Shown here: positions 8,865 to 17,250 of the stretch, one piece after another
Position numbering within the stretch: position 1 is the first letter of the stretch
Layout of the letters: every line of letters begins with the position of its first letter
Origin: WHTI01 sp963826105
Lineage (GTDB): Bacteria > Actinomycetota > CADDZG01 > WHSQ01
Direction: 5' to 3'
DNA length: 64,000 bases
NCBI GenBank assembly: GCA_963826105.1
Contig: CAWGWA010000007.1
Coordinates: 1 to 64,000 of the forward strand
Notes under the pieces: model-generated
Databases searched by the model: none
Told to the model about the DNA's origin: nothing
The model's input: the letters and a program-made list of their open reading frames with translations, nothing else
Program-made: the position numbers and the translations under genes

Positions 8865-8941
8865 AACCGTGGTCAGTGCGGTAACCGTGGTCAGTGCGGT
8901 CGAGGCGTTGACCCGTTGACCACGTTGACCACGCCGACCAC
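8865..8941. repeat. Tandem and inverted repeat cluster at a convergent gene junction
   Basis: Two exact head-to-tail copies of an 18-nt unit (AACCGTGGTCAGTGCGGT, 8865-8882 and 8883-8900) are followed by GTTGACCC (8907-8914), two exact GTTGACCAC units (8915-8923, 8924-8932) and GCCGACCAC (8933-8941). GTGGTCA in each first-type copy can pair with TGACCAC in each second-type copy, so several alternative hairpins are possible. Lying between two converging genes, it may act as a bidirectional terminator, but neither side has a clear U-tract. Confidence 0.7.
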
Positions 8942-8957
8942 AGATTTCGGCGGGTGG

Positions 8958-9983
8958 CTATGAAGGGTCTTCGGTGGCGACGTCGAGTTTGTGGGCGTCG
9001 ATCCAGGCATCGATCTTCTCCCACCATGCATAGAGCCACTCGATCAGTTCGGGCTCGGTGCGCGGGACCTCGCCTGGAGGTACACGCCAGTACTGGGCGT
9101 CGACCGGTTGCTGCAGCGGTACCCGTCGCCAGAGTTCCTTGATCGTCCCGATCTCCTCGAGGACCGAGTGGGCGACGAAGACGACGTCTGCTTCCGGTGC
9201 GTTCGTGATCGCGATCATCGGGCCCTTGTGGCGTGGGGGCAACACGTTGGTCATCGCCTCTGCTCGATCGGCATGGCGGGTGAAGCCCTTCTCCCGGAGG
9301 AAGGCGATGGCTCGTTCGCGGACCCGCACCGTGAAGTCTTTGCCCTCCGGGAAGAGGACGAACGCGTCTTGGTCTCCGAGCCCGACGGCCAGGTCCCCGA
9401 TCGCGGTGACGTAGCGCGCGCTGTCCTTCTTGTTGTGTTTGATGAAGCGGTTGGGAAGCCGGTTCCCCATCGTGTCGAACAGCGGATCCCATTGGAGCTT
9501 GGCGAGCATGACGATCCGGGGGCGGCGACGGTAGGCGATCATCATGGTTCCGATGAGCATCAACGAGTTGCCGGGACCCGCGTGGCGACAGAAGACGAGG
9601 ACCGGACCGGGCCTGGGCTCGGGTCGTTCCTCGATGTTGATCTTCAAACCGAAGAGGACCGAGACCGCCTTGTACATCGCCTTCAACCACGTCGCCATGA
9701 AACCGAAGTGGAGATCGACGAAGCGAGGGCGTTTCATCAGAAGCCCGAATCCGCTCGCGACCCAGAGGGCGAACAACACGAGCAGGCCGACGACCTCCGC
9801 CACGAGATAGACGACCCCGAACGTTACGAGTCTCAAGGTCCGCCAGGAGCCGGGGAGAAACAGGTCGGCCAGCGCGGCGCCCACCAGGACCACGGGAGAT
9901 ATCGCGATAAAGAACAGACAGAGGACGAGGGTCAATGGCCCCACGATCAAACGCCGAACGATCTTCGGTGGAACCCTGTCCAC
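8958..9983 (-). CDS. PlsC-like lysophospholipid acyltransferase family protein
   Basis: 341-residue membrane-associated protein. Hydrophobic segments lie in the first 90 residues (LIVGPLTLVLCLFFIAI, VVYLVAEVVGLLVLFALWV), then an acyltransferase domain with FPEGKDFT as motif III. Motif I reads RHAGPGNS: the usual HX4D has Asn at the Asp position (codon AAC). The acyl acceptor is unknown; members are usually 1-acylglycerol-3-phosphate acyltransferases. The start is GTG at 9983 with a G-rich ribosome site just before it. The patatin gene lies upstream in the same orientation (30 nt gap), so the two may form a lipid-remodelling pair. Confidence 0.75.
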   Translation of the reverse strand: MDRVPPKIVRRLIVGPLTLVLCLFFIAISPVVLVGAALADLFLPGSWRTLRLVTFGVVYLVAEVVGLLVLFALWVASGFGLLMKRPRFVDLHFGFMATWLKAMYKAVSVLFGLKINIEERPEPRPGPVLVFCRHAGPGNSLMLIGTMMIAYRRRPRIVMLAKLQWDPLFDTMGNRLPNRFIKHNKKDSARYVTAIGDLAVGLGDQDAFVLFPEGKDFTVRVRERAIAFLREKGFTRHADRAEAMTNVLPPRHKGPMIAITNAPEADVVFVAHSVLEEIGTIKELWRRVPLQQPVDAQYWRVPPGEVPRTEPELIEWLYAWWEKIDAWIDAHKLDVATEDPS

Positions 9984-10013
9984 TCACCCCCCTAACTTCC
10001 GTTGCGGCTCTAC

Positions 10014-10874
10014 TCAGCCGCCACCGGCCTTCGCCAGGTACTCGGTTGTTGCCCCATGGGCCAGCTTGATGCGTTTACCCACCGAACGGAAGTCCTTGTA
10101 TCGAAGCTGAGACAGGCTATCGAAGGGTGTCGGCTCGACCTCTCCAGAAGGAAGGACATGCGCGACGACTCCCTTGGGCAGGTTCGCGAGGTCACGAGCG
10201 AAGCGATGTCGGCGCGCTAGTTCGAACACCACCATGCCGACCTGCCACGGGTTCTTGGGAGCGGTGAGCGGCTGTTCGATCCGACCGACGTGGAGCACAT
10301 AGATCTCTCGGGCCCCCAACTCGACGGCACGGCCGATCGGGATGCTGTTGACGATCCCTCCATCGAGGAAGTGCTCTCCCGCCAGTTCCACGGGCGGAAG
10401 GATCCCCGGCACCGCCGAGGAGGCGAGGATCGCATCCACGAGCGGTCCCTCGAAGAACCAATGCTCGGCCGCCTTCTCGATCGACGCCGCGACGCACTGG
10501 AAGGGGATCTGGAGTTCTTCGAAGGTCGTTGCTGGCAGAAGATCCTCGAGCATGCGGCGAAGGGGTTCGTTGGTGTGGATCGAGGTACGCGATCGCATCA
10601 GGTTCGCTGCTCCCGAGAAAACGGAGCCCGAGAAGACCTCGTTCTCGTTCAGAGTCGTCCAGATGTCCTCGAGCTGCTTCACGGACTCGAGGGTCGGCTG
10701 AGCGGCGATGGCGGCGCCGTTCAATGCCCCCACCGAAGTGCCCACGATGAGGTCGGGGATGATGTTCTGCTCGATCAGCGCTCGCAGCATCCCGACCTCG
10801 TAGGCACCGAGGTGTCCACCACCCCCAAGGACGAAGGCGACGTTGGGGCGGCGAGACCTCTTGAGCGGCGCCAT
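10014..10874 (-). CDS. Patatin-like phospholipase
   Basis: 286-residue alpha/beta serine lipase of the bacterial RssA/patatin type. Visible elements: oxyanion-hole glycine loop LGGGGHLGAYEVG (about 16-28), nucleophile elbow GTSVG (S47) and catalytic Asp in FLDGGIVNS (D171), making a Ser-Asp dyad. No signal peptide, so it is cytoplasmic or peripheral. The ATG at 10874 (MAPLKRSRRPNVAF) fits the family; the frame extends to 10976 without support. Downstream in the same direction is the acyltransferase, suggesting deacylation/reacylation of phospholipids. Confidence 0.88.
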   Translation of the reverse strand: MAPLKRSRRPNVAFVLGGGGHLGAYEVGMLRALIEQNIIPDLIVGTSVGALNGAAIAAQPTLESVKQLEDIWTTLNENEVFSGSVFSGAANLMRSRTSIHTNEPLRRMLEDLLPATTFEELQIPFQCVAASIEKAAEHWFFEGPLVDAILASSAVPGILPPVELAGEHFLDGGIVNSIPIGRAVELGAREIYVLHVGRIEQPLTAPKNPWQVGMVVFELARRHRFARDLANLPKGVVAHVLPSGEVEPTPFDSLSQLRYKDFRSVGKRIKLAHGATTEYLAKAGGG

Positions 10875-10937
10875 GTGCCGATGATAGTCAGCCGCAACCT
10901 CCGGCGGGCGGATGGGGATCCGGAGTAGAGTCGGGCG

Positions 10938-11110
10938 CGTTACACAGTCAGTCAGAATCGCCGCATCTCGATGCAAGGAAGTCCGGTGAGAAACCGGCGC
11001 TGTCCCGCAACTGTGTTCGGGGGAGATCCCCGTAAGCCAGGAACTTCACGAGACGCGTCGCTCTGAGTTCCTCCGTGGTTAGGGGACAGGGCGCGGTTGC
11101 ACCGCCGACC
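10938..11110 (+). promoter_or_regulatory. Cobalamin riboswitch
   Basis: The core matches the B12 element: GGTGAGAAACCGGCGCTGTC then CCGCAACTGT (about 10984-11015), a variable stem, and the B12 box AAGCCAGGA (about 11034-11042). A TAGAGT hexamer at 10926-10931 could be the -10 of its promoter. It lies in the leader of btuF and is followed by an intrinsic terminator, so control is probably by premature termination when adenosyl- or methylcobalamin binds. Exact 5' and 3' limits are estimated. Confidence 0.92.
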
Positions 11111-11115
11111 GCTCA

Positions 11116-11142
11116 GGCCCTCCGTCCTCGGAGGGCCTTTTC
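11116..11142 (+). terminator. Intrinsic terminator of the cobalamin riboswitch leader
   Basis: Perfect 9-bp stem GGCCCTCCG/CGGAGGGCC (11116-11124 and 11129-11137) with a TCCT loop, followed by TTTTCT. It sits between the B12 aptamer and the btuF ribosome site (GGAAGGAG, 8 nt before ATG), as expected for a transcription-attenuating expression platform. Confidence 0.88.
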
Positions 11143-11181
11143 TAGTTCCGGGCGAGGAAACCCGGGGAAGGAGCGGTTCGG

Positions 11182-12132
11182 ATGGGGATAGAACGCTTGC
11201 GGCTCGTGCGCCGCATCGCACCACTTGTTGTTGGTCTTGCTCTGTTGATGGGAGCTTGCGGAAACGGCGACGAGCCGACCGCCGCCGTTCAACAATCGCC
11301 GCAGGAAAGCTCCTTTCCCGTCACTCTTGAGGGACCCAACGGTCCTTTGACGATCGAGGAGGAACCCGAGGCGATCGTGTCGCTATCGTCTCCGGCAACC
11401 GAGAGCCTCTTCGCCATCGGAGCGGGGGACCAGGTGATCGCCGCCGACGAGACATCCAACTACCCGCCCGAGGCACCGACGACGGAACTCTCCGGATACC
11501 AGCCCAATATCGAAGCGATCGCCGGCTACGGGCCCGACCTCGTGATCGCGTCGGACGACCTCGGCGATCTCGTGGCGTCACTCGAGAAGCTCTCGATCCC
11601 GGTGCTGATACAACCAGCGGCGACCTCGCTCGACGACACGTTCGCTCAGATCGAACAACTGGGTGAGGCTACCGGCCACGTCGAGGAAGCAGAGGCACTG
11701 GTCGACGAGATGACGTCCGAGATCGACGGCATCGTGGCCGATGCTCCGGAGCTCGACGAACCACTCACCTACTTCCACGAACTCGACACGACCTACTTCA
11801 CGGTGACCTCGGCGACCTTCATCGGTGGGATCTACGACCTCCTCGGACTCGAGAACATCGCCGACGAGGCGCCCAAGGCCGGAACGGGATACCCGCAACT
11901 CTCCGAGGAGTTCATCATCGATGCAGACCCTGATCTCATCTTCCTGGCCGACACGAAGTGCTGCGATCAGGATGGTGCTGCGGTCGCCGCGAGGCCCGGC
12001 TGGGATCAGATCGGGGCCGTCCAAAACGATCACGTGATCGAGCTCGATGACGACATCGCCTCGCGTTGGGGGCCCCGTGTCGTCGACTTCCTGAGGATCG
12101 TGTCCGATGCGGTGGCGGAGGCTTCGGGGTGA
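11182..12132 (+). CDS. btuF: Cobalamin ABC transporter substrate-binding lipoprotein
   Basis: 316-residue extracytoplasmic corrinoid-binding protein. A signal peptide ends in the lipobox LLMGAC with lipidated C26, followed by a low-complexity linker and a class III periplasmic-binding fold: EAIVSLSSPATESLFAIGAG, YQPNIEAIAGYGPDLVIAS, WGPRVVDFLR. It lies directly behind a cobalamin riboswitch and before btuC and btuD, which fixes the substrate class better than sequence alone. First gene of a seven-gene operon; its stop overlaps the btuC GTG. Confidence 0.92.
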   Translation: MGIERLRLVRRIAPLVVGLALLMGACGNGDEPTAAVQQSPQESSFPVTLEGPNGPLTIEEEPEAIVSLSSPATESLFAIGAGDQVIAADETSNYPPEAPTTELSGYQPNIEAIAGYGPDLVIASDDLGDLVASLEKLSIPVLIQPAATSLDDTFAQIEQLGEATGHVEEAEALVDEMTSEIDGIVADAPELDEPLTYFHELDTTYFTVTSATFIGGIYDLLGLENIADEAPKAGTGYPQLSEEFIIDADPDLIFLADTKCCDQDGAAVAARPGWDQIGAVQNDHVIELDDDIASRWGPRVVDFLRIVSDAVAEASG

Positions 12133-13191
12133 TCGCGGTGGCGGACGGGGGACGAGAGCGCTTAGTTCGTTTGCGGCCGGGGGGCATCGCCATCGGACTC
12201 ATCTGCCTCCTCGGTTCGATGATCGTCGCGGTGGCCATGGGGGCCGTGAGTCTCCCCGCCGGAGGGATCGCACGCGAACTCATCGACCGCCTCCCGTTCG
12301 TCAGCATCGATTCGGGTCTCAGTGAGCGCGAAGTCGCCATCCTGTGGGAGCTGCGGATGCCGCGCGTCGTGCTCGGAGGCTTGGTGGGGGCGTCTCTCGC
12401 GATGTCGGGAGCGGCCTATCAGGGTGTCTTCCGCAACGCTCTCGCCGATCCATACCTACTGGGGGCAGCCGCGGGAGCTGGACTCGGTGCGACCCTCGTA
12501 TTCGCCTACATCGATGACTCGTCGTCGTGGCCGATCGATCCGTTGCCTCTCGCCGCATTCGTCGGCGCGCTCGTGAGCGTGCTCCTTACTTACATCCTGG
12601 GACGGTCCGGGGGCCGGAGCAGGTCGGCGACGACGCTCATCCTCGCGGGTGTCGCGATGGCATCGTTCCTTACTGCGGTCCAAACGTACTTCCAGCAGCG
12701 AGAGTCCGACACGCTGCAACAGGTCTACGCGTGGATCCTCGGTCGGCTGTCGACGTCGGGGTGGCGCGAGGTCGGGCTGATCCTGCCGTACGTGTTGCTC
12801 AGCGGGATCGGGATCCTCCTGCATCGGAGATTGCTCGACGTCATGAGCGTCGGGGACGAAGAGGCCGGGAGCCTCGGGATCGAACGCGGCGCGTGTGCGG
12901 ATCGTGGTGGTGATCGCCGCGACCCTGGCGACCGCGGCCGCGGTGGCCGTCAGTGGCCTGATCGGGTTCGTCGGAATCATAGTTCCGCACACGATCCGAC
13001 TCGTGTTCGGATCGAGCTACCGCTTGGTGCTGCCGCTGTCGATCCTGTTCGGGGGATCGTTCCTGATCCTCACCGATCTCGTTGCGCGCACGGTGTCGTC
13101 CCCGGCCGAGTTGCCGATCGGCGTCATCACAGCGTTCTTCGGTGCGCCGTTCTTCATCGTGGTGCTGAGATCGAGTAGGAGGATGGCATGA
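12129..13191 (+). CDS. btuC: Cobalamin ABC transporter permease, interrupted by a one-base frameshift
   Basis: FecCD/BtuC-type permease with about ten membrane helices. GTG at 12129 (GTGA overlap with btuF) opens a frame with RMPRVVLGGLVGASLAMSGA, NALADPYLLGAAAGAGLG and AWILGRLSTSGW, up to AGSLGI at 12881. The expected continuation, NAARVRIVVVIAATLA then VSGLIGFVGIIVPHTIRL, is in the next frame from AAC at 12883 to the stop at 13191. Removing the single G at 12882 restores a continuous, well-conserved protein of about 353 residues. Read literally, the product loses its last third, including the region contacting the ATPase, and transport would fail. A sequencing or assembly error is a serious alternative. 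Confidence 0.88.
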
Positions 13192-14009
13192 CCACGATCC
13201 GGCTCGATGTGGTGAGCGTGTCCTACGGCGCGGACCCGGTGGTCGATGAGTTGAGCCTCGAGGTCGCAGCCGGCGCGTGGCTCGGCCTGATCGGACCGAA
13301 CGGTGCCGGCAAGAGCACGCTCCTCCGAGCGGTCGCGGGCCTGGTCGAGTACGAGGGGACGATCCATCTTGGTGACGAGTCCGCCGGAGGATTGAGTCGG
13401 CGAGCGATCGCCCAGAAGGTGGCGCTCGTTCCCCAGCGTCCCTACCTGCCCGATGCCATGGAGGTTTCGGAATACGTGCTGATGGGCCGCACGCCGTACA
13501 TCCCGTATTTCTCGTCGGAGGGCAAGCGGGATCTCGAGATCGTCAGGGAGGTCATCAACAGCCTCGAGCTTTCGCATCTCACCGATAGAAGGTTGGGCCA
13601 CCTCAGCGGAGGTGAGGCCCAGCGCGTCGTTCTGGCGCGAGCCCTCGCTCAGGAAGCTCCGGTTCTGCTGCTCGACGAACCGACCAGCGCCCTCGACGTC
13701 GGCCACCAACAGCAGGTTCTGGAGATGGTCGACGTCTTGCGAGGACAGCATGAGTTGACCGTCCTCAGCGCCATGCACGACTTGACTCAGGCGAGCCAAT
13801 TCGCCGATGCCTTGGTGATGATGGACCGAGGGAAGGCGGTCGCATCCGGGACACCGGCGGAGGTGCTCACCGAGAGCGCGATCAGAGAGCACTACGGAGC
13901 CTCGGTCCGGGTGCTCCCCGACGGGGACGGCGGCGTCCTGGTCATTCCCGTCCGATCGCGCGCCGATGATGCCCGACCGGATGCGGCGCGTCGCGAGATC
14001 GACATCTGA
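13188..14009 (+). CDS. btuD: Cobalamin ABC transporter ATP-binding protein
   Basis: 273-residue ABC ATPase of the FecE/BtuD group. Walker A GPNGAGKST (36-44), Q-loop VPQRP, signature LSGGE (139-143), Walker B LLLDEP (160-165) and switch His in SAMHDLTQ. The C-terminal tail after about 235 is short and charged. ATG overlaps the btuC stop (ATGA), and the stop overlaps cobU by one base. It should energise corrinoid import with BtuC and BtuF. Confidence 0.94.
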   Translation: MTTIRLDVVSVSYGADPVVDELSLEVAAGAWLGLIGPNGAGKSTLLRAVAGLVEYEGTIHLGDESAGGLSRRAIAQKVALVPQRPYLPDAMEVSEYVLMGRTPYIPYFSSEGKRDLEIVREVINSLELSHLTDRRLGHLSGGEAQRVVLARALAQEAPVLLLDEPTSALDVGHQQQVLEMVDVLRGQHELTVLSAMHDLTQASQFADALVMMDRGKAVASGTPAEVLTESAIREHYGASVRVLPDGDGGVLVIPVRSRADDARPDAARREIDI

Positions 14010-14542
14010 TGGCACTCACCTTCCTTACCGGGGGAGCGAGGAGCGGCAAGTCGACCCTCGCGCTTCTCCTTGCCCGGGATTCAGGAGGCCCGGTGACCTT
14101 CATCGCCACCGCCGAAGCGCGCGACGACGAGATGGCCAGGAGGATCGCGGCGCACAAGGCCGAGCGGCCGGCGGAGTGGCCGGTGATCGAGGAACCACTC
14201 GACCTCCAAGGGGCGATCGGGTCGGCCGACCATGGATCGCTGGTCATCATCGACTGTCTGACGCTGTGGCTCTCGAATGCGATGGAGGAGGGACTCGACG
14301 CGAATGACATCAAGGAACGCTCCCTCGAGGTTGCCTCGATCGCGGCCGCACGCGCTGCGGGGGCCATCGTCGTCAGCAACGAGGTCGGTTCGGGCATCGT
14401 GCCGATGTCGGAGTTGGCGCGCGACTATCAAGATCTCCTCGGAACGGTCAACTCGATCTGGGCCGCGGCCGCCGATGACGCCTACCTGGTCGTCGCCGGA
14501 CGCGCTTTGGCCCTCAGATCACTTCGGGGTGAACCCTCGTGA
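14009..14542 (+). CDS. cobU: Adenosylcobinamide kinase/adenosylcobinamide-phosphate guanylyltransferase
   Basis: 177-residue bifunctional enzyme: phosphorylates adenosylcobinamide, then adds GMP to give adenosylcobinamide-GDP, in the cytoplasm. P-loop GGARSGKST (8-16), guanylylated His in AHKAERP (H49), IDCLTLWLSN Walker B-like strand and NEVGSGIVP. Full length for the family. Overlaps cobT by 4 nt. Its presence allows salvage of imported cobinamide. Confidence 0.95.
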   Translation: MALTFLTGGARSGKSTLALLLARDSGGPVTFIATAEARDDEMARRIAAHKAERPAEWPVIEEPLDLQGAIGSADHGSLVIIDCLTLWLSNAMEEGLDANDIKERSLEVASIAAARAAGAIVVSNEVGSGIVPMSELARDYQDLLGTVNSIWAAAADDAYLVVAGRALALRSLRGEPS

Positions 14543-15510
14543 TCGATACACCGCTTCCCGAGCGGGATAGCAGCGCCTTTGACGCGGTGGTGGAGCGCGC
14601 TGCCGACATCCTGCGGCCCGCCGGCGCTCTCCGGAGGTTCGATGCCATCGCTGCGTGGCTCGCCGGGTGGCAGCGAACGTCGCGGCCGCGGGTGGAGCGT
14701 CCGGCCGCGATCGTTTTCGCCGCCGATCACGGTGTCGCCGCCAGGGGTGTCAGCGCATACCCGAAGGAGATCACCGCCGAGATGTTGCGTGCTCTTCGTG
14801 ATGGAGCCGCGACTGCGAGCGTGATGGCGGCACATCTCGGGATCCAACTCGAGGTGATCGATGTGGGAGTTGGGGAACCAACGGGCGACATCACGGTCGA
14901 GGACGCCATGTCGCTCGAAGGGTTTCTGGACCGCTGGGGCGTCGGCCGCGCCGCTGTCTCGCGCCTCGATGCCGATCTTCTGGTCTTCGGAGAGATGGGG
15001 ATCGGGAACACGACTCCGGCAGCGGCAGTGTCCGCGGGCATCTTCGGGATGAGGGCGGAGGACTGGACCGGACGCGGCACCGGCGTCGATGACGACACCT
15101 ACACGAACAAGATCGCGATGGTGGAGCGTGCGCGCCGTCGGGTCGAGGGGGCCGATCCGCTCGAGGTCCTGCGGCGAGCCGGCGGTTCGGAACTAGCCGC
15201 GATCGCGGGCGCGACCTACGAGGCGCGCCTGAGATCGATCCCGGTGGTGCTTGACGGGTTCGTCGTGACTGCGTCGGTCGCGCCCCTAGCGGTCGCCGTC
15301 GAGGGAGCACTTGATCACTGCATCGCGGGGCATTGCTCGACGGAGCCCGGCCACCGATTGCTGTTGGAGAAACTAGGACTCGACCCGTTGCTCGATCTCG
15401 ACCTCAGGCTCGGCGAGGGAAGTGGCGCGCTTGCGGCGGTTCCTTTGATCAAGCTGGCCGCCGCGTGCGTGACCGACGTCGCGACGTTTTCGGAGTGGGG
15501 GATCGAGTGA
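14539..15510 (+). CDS. cobT: Nicotinate-nucleotide-dimethylbenzimidazole phosphoribosyltransferase
   Basis: 323-residue enzyme that activates the lower ligand base: NaMN + 5,6-dimethylbenzimidazole to alpha-ribazole phosphate. Family motifs: IVFAADHGVAARGVSAYP, GEMGIGNTTPAAAV, GRGTGVDDDTYTNKIA and the C-terminal LRLGEGSGA carrying the catalytic Glu. GTG start at 14539 overlaps cobU; GTGA overlap with cobS at the end. No base-synthesis gene (bluB or bza) is visible here, so the base must come from elsewhere. Confidence 0.95.
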   Translation: MIDTPLPERDSSAFDAVVERAADILRPAGALRRFDAIAAWLAGWQRTSRPRVERPAAIVFAADHGVAARGVSAYPKEITAEMLRALRDGAATASVMAAHLGIQLEVIDVGVGEPTGDITVEDAMSLEGFLDRWGVGRAAVSRLDADLLVFGEMGIGNTTPAAAVSAGIFGMRAEDWTGRGTGVDDDTYTNKIAMVERARRRVEGADPLEVLRRAGGSELAAIAGATYEARLRSIPVVLDGFVVTASVAPLAVAVEGALDHCIAGHCSTEPGHRLLLEKLGLDPLLDLDLRLGEGSGALAAVPLIKLAAACVTDVATFSEWGIE

Positions 15511-16268
15511 GCTTCCTGGTCGCGGTGGGCTTCCTTACGCGGGTACCGGTCCCGGTCGGTCACGTCGAGCCGGGGAAGTTGGCGCGTGGGGTCTCTTGGT
15601 TCCCCACGGTTGGAGCGCTCGTCGGGCTTGCGGTTGCCGGTAGCTTCGCCGGAGCGCTCCTCTTTCTCCCACCGGAGGTGGCCGCCGCGATCGCTCTGGC
15701 CGTCGGCGTGCTGGCGACCGGAGCGTTCCACGAAGACGGATTGGCGGACACGATCGATGCGATCGGTGGGGGACGGGATGCCGAGGATGTCCGGCGCATC
15801 TTGAAGGACCCCCGGCATGGAAGCTATGGGGTCCTGGCGATGACCTTCAGCATCTTGATCCGCTGGAGCGCTCTCACGACTCTGGACGCTGTCACCGCGG
15901 TCGCGATCCTTCCGTGTGCGCATGCGGTAGCGCGGGCCAGTGCGGTTGGGTTGATGGGAATCGTCCCCGCGGCGCCGGGGGATGGACTCGGTTCCGCGTA
16001 CACGTCGGTCTTGCGCCGAACTCACGTCGTCCTCGCACTGTCGACTGCAGTAGGGATCGGCGCACTCTCGGCGGGCCTTTGGGTGCTGCCCGCGGTCGGC
16101 CTGGGGTTCGTCGCCGCTGTGATCGTCGGTCGTCTAGCGATGGCGAAGCTCGGAGGCATCAGCGGAGATTTCCTTGGTGCCGCCGAGCAGATCGCCGAGT
16201 CCTTGATCCTTGTCATGGGAGCGGCGATCGCGACCAACTCCTGGCTCCCAGCCGCGTGGTGGCGATGA
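15507..16268 (+). CDS. cobS: Adenosylcobinamide-GDP ribazoletransferase (cobalamin synthase)
   Basis: 253-residue integral membrane enzyme that joins adenosylcobinamide-GDP to alpha-ribazole (phosphate), the last assembly step. Recognised by FLTRVPVP near the N-terminus, the metal-binding FHEDGLADTIDAIGGG, KDPRHGSYG and about six hydrophobic segments. The GTG start at 15507 forms a GTGA overlap with the cobT stop; earlier in-frame starts lie inside cobT. Its end overlaps cobC by 4 nt. Confidence 0.94.
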   Translation: MSFLVAVGFLTRVPVPVGHVEPGKLARGVSWFPTVGALVGLAVAGSFAGALLFLPPEVAAAIALAVGVLATGAFHEDGLADTIDAIGGGRDAEDVRRILKDPRHGSYGVLAMTFSILIRWSALTTLDAVTAVAILPCAHAVARASAVGLMGIVPAAPGDGLGSAYTSVLRRTHVVLALSTAVGIGALSAGLWVLPAVGLGFVAAVIVGRLAMAKLGGISGDFLGAAEQIAESLILVMGAAIATNSWLPAAWWR

Positions 16269-16840
16269 TTGTCCGCCTGTGGCTCGTGCGTCACGGCAGC
16301 ACCGAATGGTCCGAGGCCGGTCGCTTCACCGGGTCGACCGACCTACCTCTGAGCGAACGTGGAACGGCCGAGGCCCAAGGGCTCACGTGGCTCGCCGATC
16401 GCTCGTGGACCGGGATGTGGACCTCGGACTTGAAGAGGGCTCGCCAAACCGCGCTGCTGTCCGGCATCGAGGCGACGCCGGACCGGCGCCTGCGGGAGAT
16501 CGACTTCGGGACATTGGAAGGGATGACATGGGCTGGGCTCGACGGCCCTACGAGGGATGCCCTCGCGGCGTTCAACGGATTCGATGCCCCGGGAGGGGAG
16601 TCGACCGCCGGTCTCCTGACCCGGCTGGAGGCGTTCATCGACGATCTCCCCGCCGGCGACCATCTTGCGTTCACCCACGGTGGTGTGATCCGGACCCTCG
16701 TTCGCACTACGGGCGCGGATCGCCATCCGTGTCCCGGAGAGGTGGCGGTCTTGGAGTTCGACGGCGACTCCCGAAAGGACGTCTCGGTGGACTTTCTCGA
16801 GAAACCTGTCGATTCTGGTCGAGACCGTTCGTCTTCCTGA
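16265..16840 (+). CDS. cobC: Histidine phosphatase, probable alpha-ribazole phosphatase
   Basis: 191-residue phosphoglycerate-mutase-fold phosphatase: LVRHGSTEW with catalytic H10, SDLKRARQTA, REIDFGTLEGMTW and the second His in FTHGGVIR. Position as the last gene of the cob operon, overlapping cobS, makes removal of the 5'-phosphate from alpha-ribazole phosphate or adenosylcobalamin phosphate the likely job; sequence alone would only give the superfamily. Confidence 0.85.
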   Translation: MIVRLWLVRHGSTEWSEAGRFTGSTDLPLSERGTAEAQGLTWLADRSWTGMWTSDLKRARQTALLSGIEATPDRRLREIDFGTLEGMTWAGLDGPTRDALAAFNGFDAPGGESTAGLLTRLEAFIDDLPAGDHLAFTHGGVIRTLVRTTGADRHPCPGEVAVLEFDGDSRKDVSVDFLEKPVDSGRDRSSS

Positions 16841-16880
16841 TAGAGATGACCGCAAGGGTCGTCGTGAGTATGGAGGTTCG

Positions 16881-17243
16881 ATGATGAAGTACGCGCTGTT
16901 GATCTACGAGAACGAGGCTGCCTGGGAGAGCCGGCCCAAGGAAGAGGGAGACAAGCTGATGGCCGACTACAACACGTTCACCGAGTCGATCACCAAGAGC
17001 GGCCACATCCTGGGCGGGGAGGCTCTTCTCCCGGTGTCAACCGCGACGACGGTCACGGTTCGTAGCGGCGAGGCCCTTACGACCGACGGACCCTTCGCGG
17101 AGACGAAGGAACAGCTCGGTGGTTTCTACCTCGTGGAGGCGAAGGATCTGGATGAGGCGGTAGAGATCGCCGCCCGGATCCCCTCGTCCACGTACGGTTC
17201 GATCGAAGTACGTCCCGTCATGGAATTCCCGCAGGAGGGCTGA
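16881..17243 (+). CDS. YCII/DGPF-domain protein
   Basis: 120-residue ferredoxin-like-fold protein of the YCII family: MKYALLIYENE start, central TTDGPFAETKEQLGGFYLVEA (the DGPF motif) and VRPVMEF end. These proteins have no settled activity, but they are typically encoded next to a long ECF sigma factor, exactly as here (7 nt gap), and are thought to work with it. There is a 40-nt gap after cobC, so this pair may be a separate unit. ATG at 16881 or 16884. Confidence 0.85.
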   Translation: MMKYALLIYENEAAWESRPKEEGDKLMADYNTFTESITKSGHILGGEALLPVSTATTVTVRSGEALTTDGPFAETKEQLGGFYLVEAKDLDEAVEIAARIPSSTYGSIEVRPVMEFPQEG

Positions 17244-17250
17244 CGCTCGG

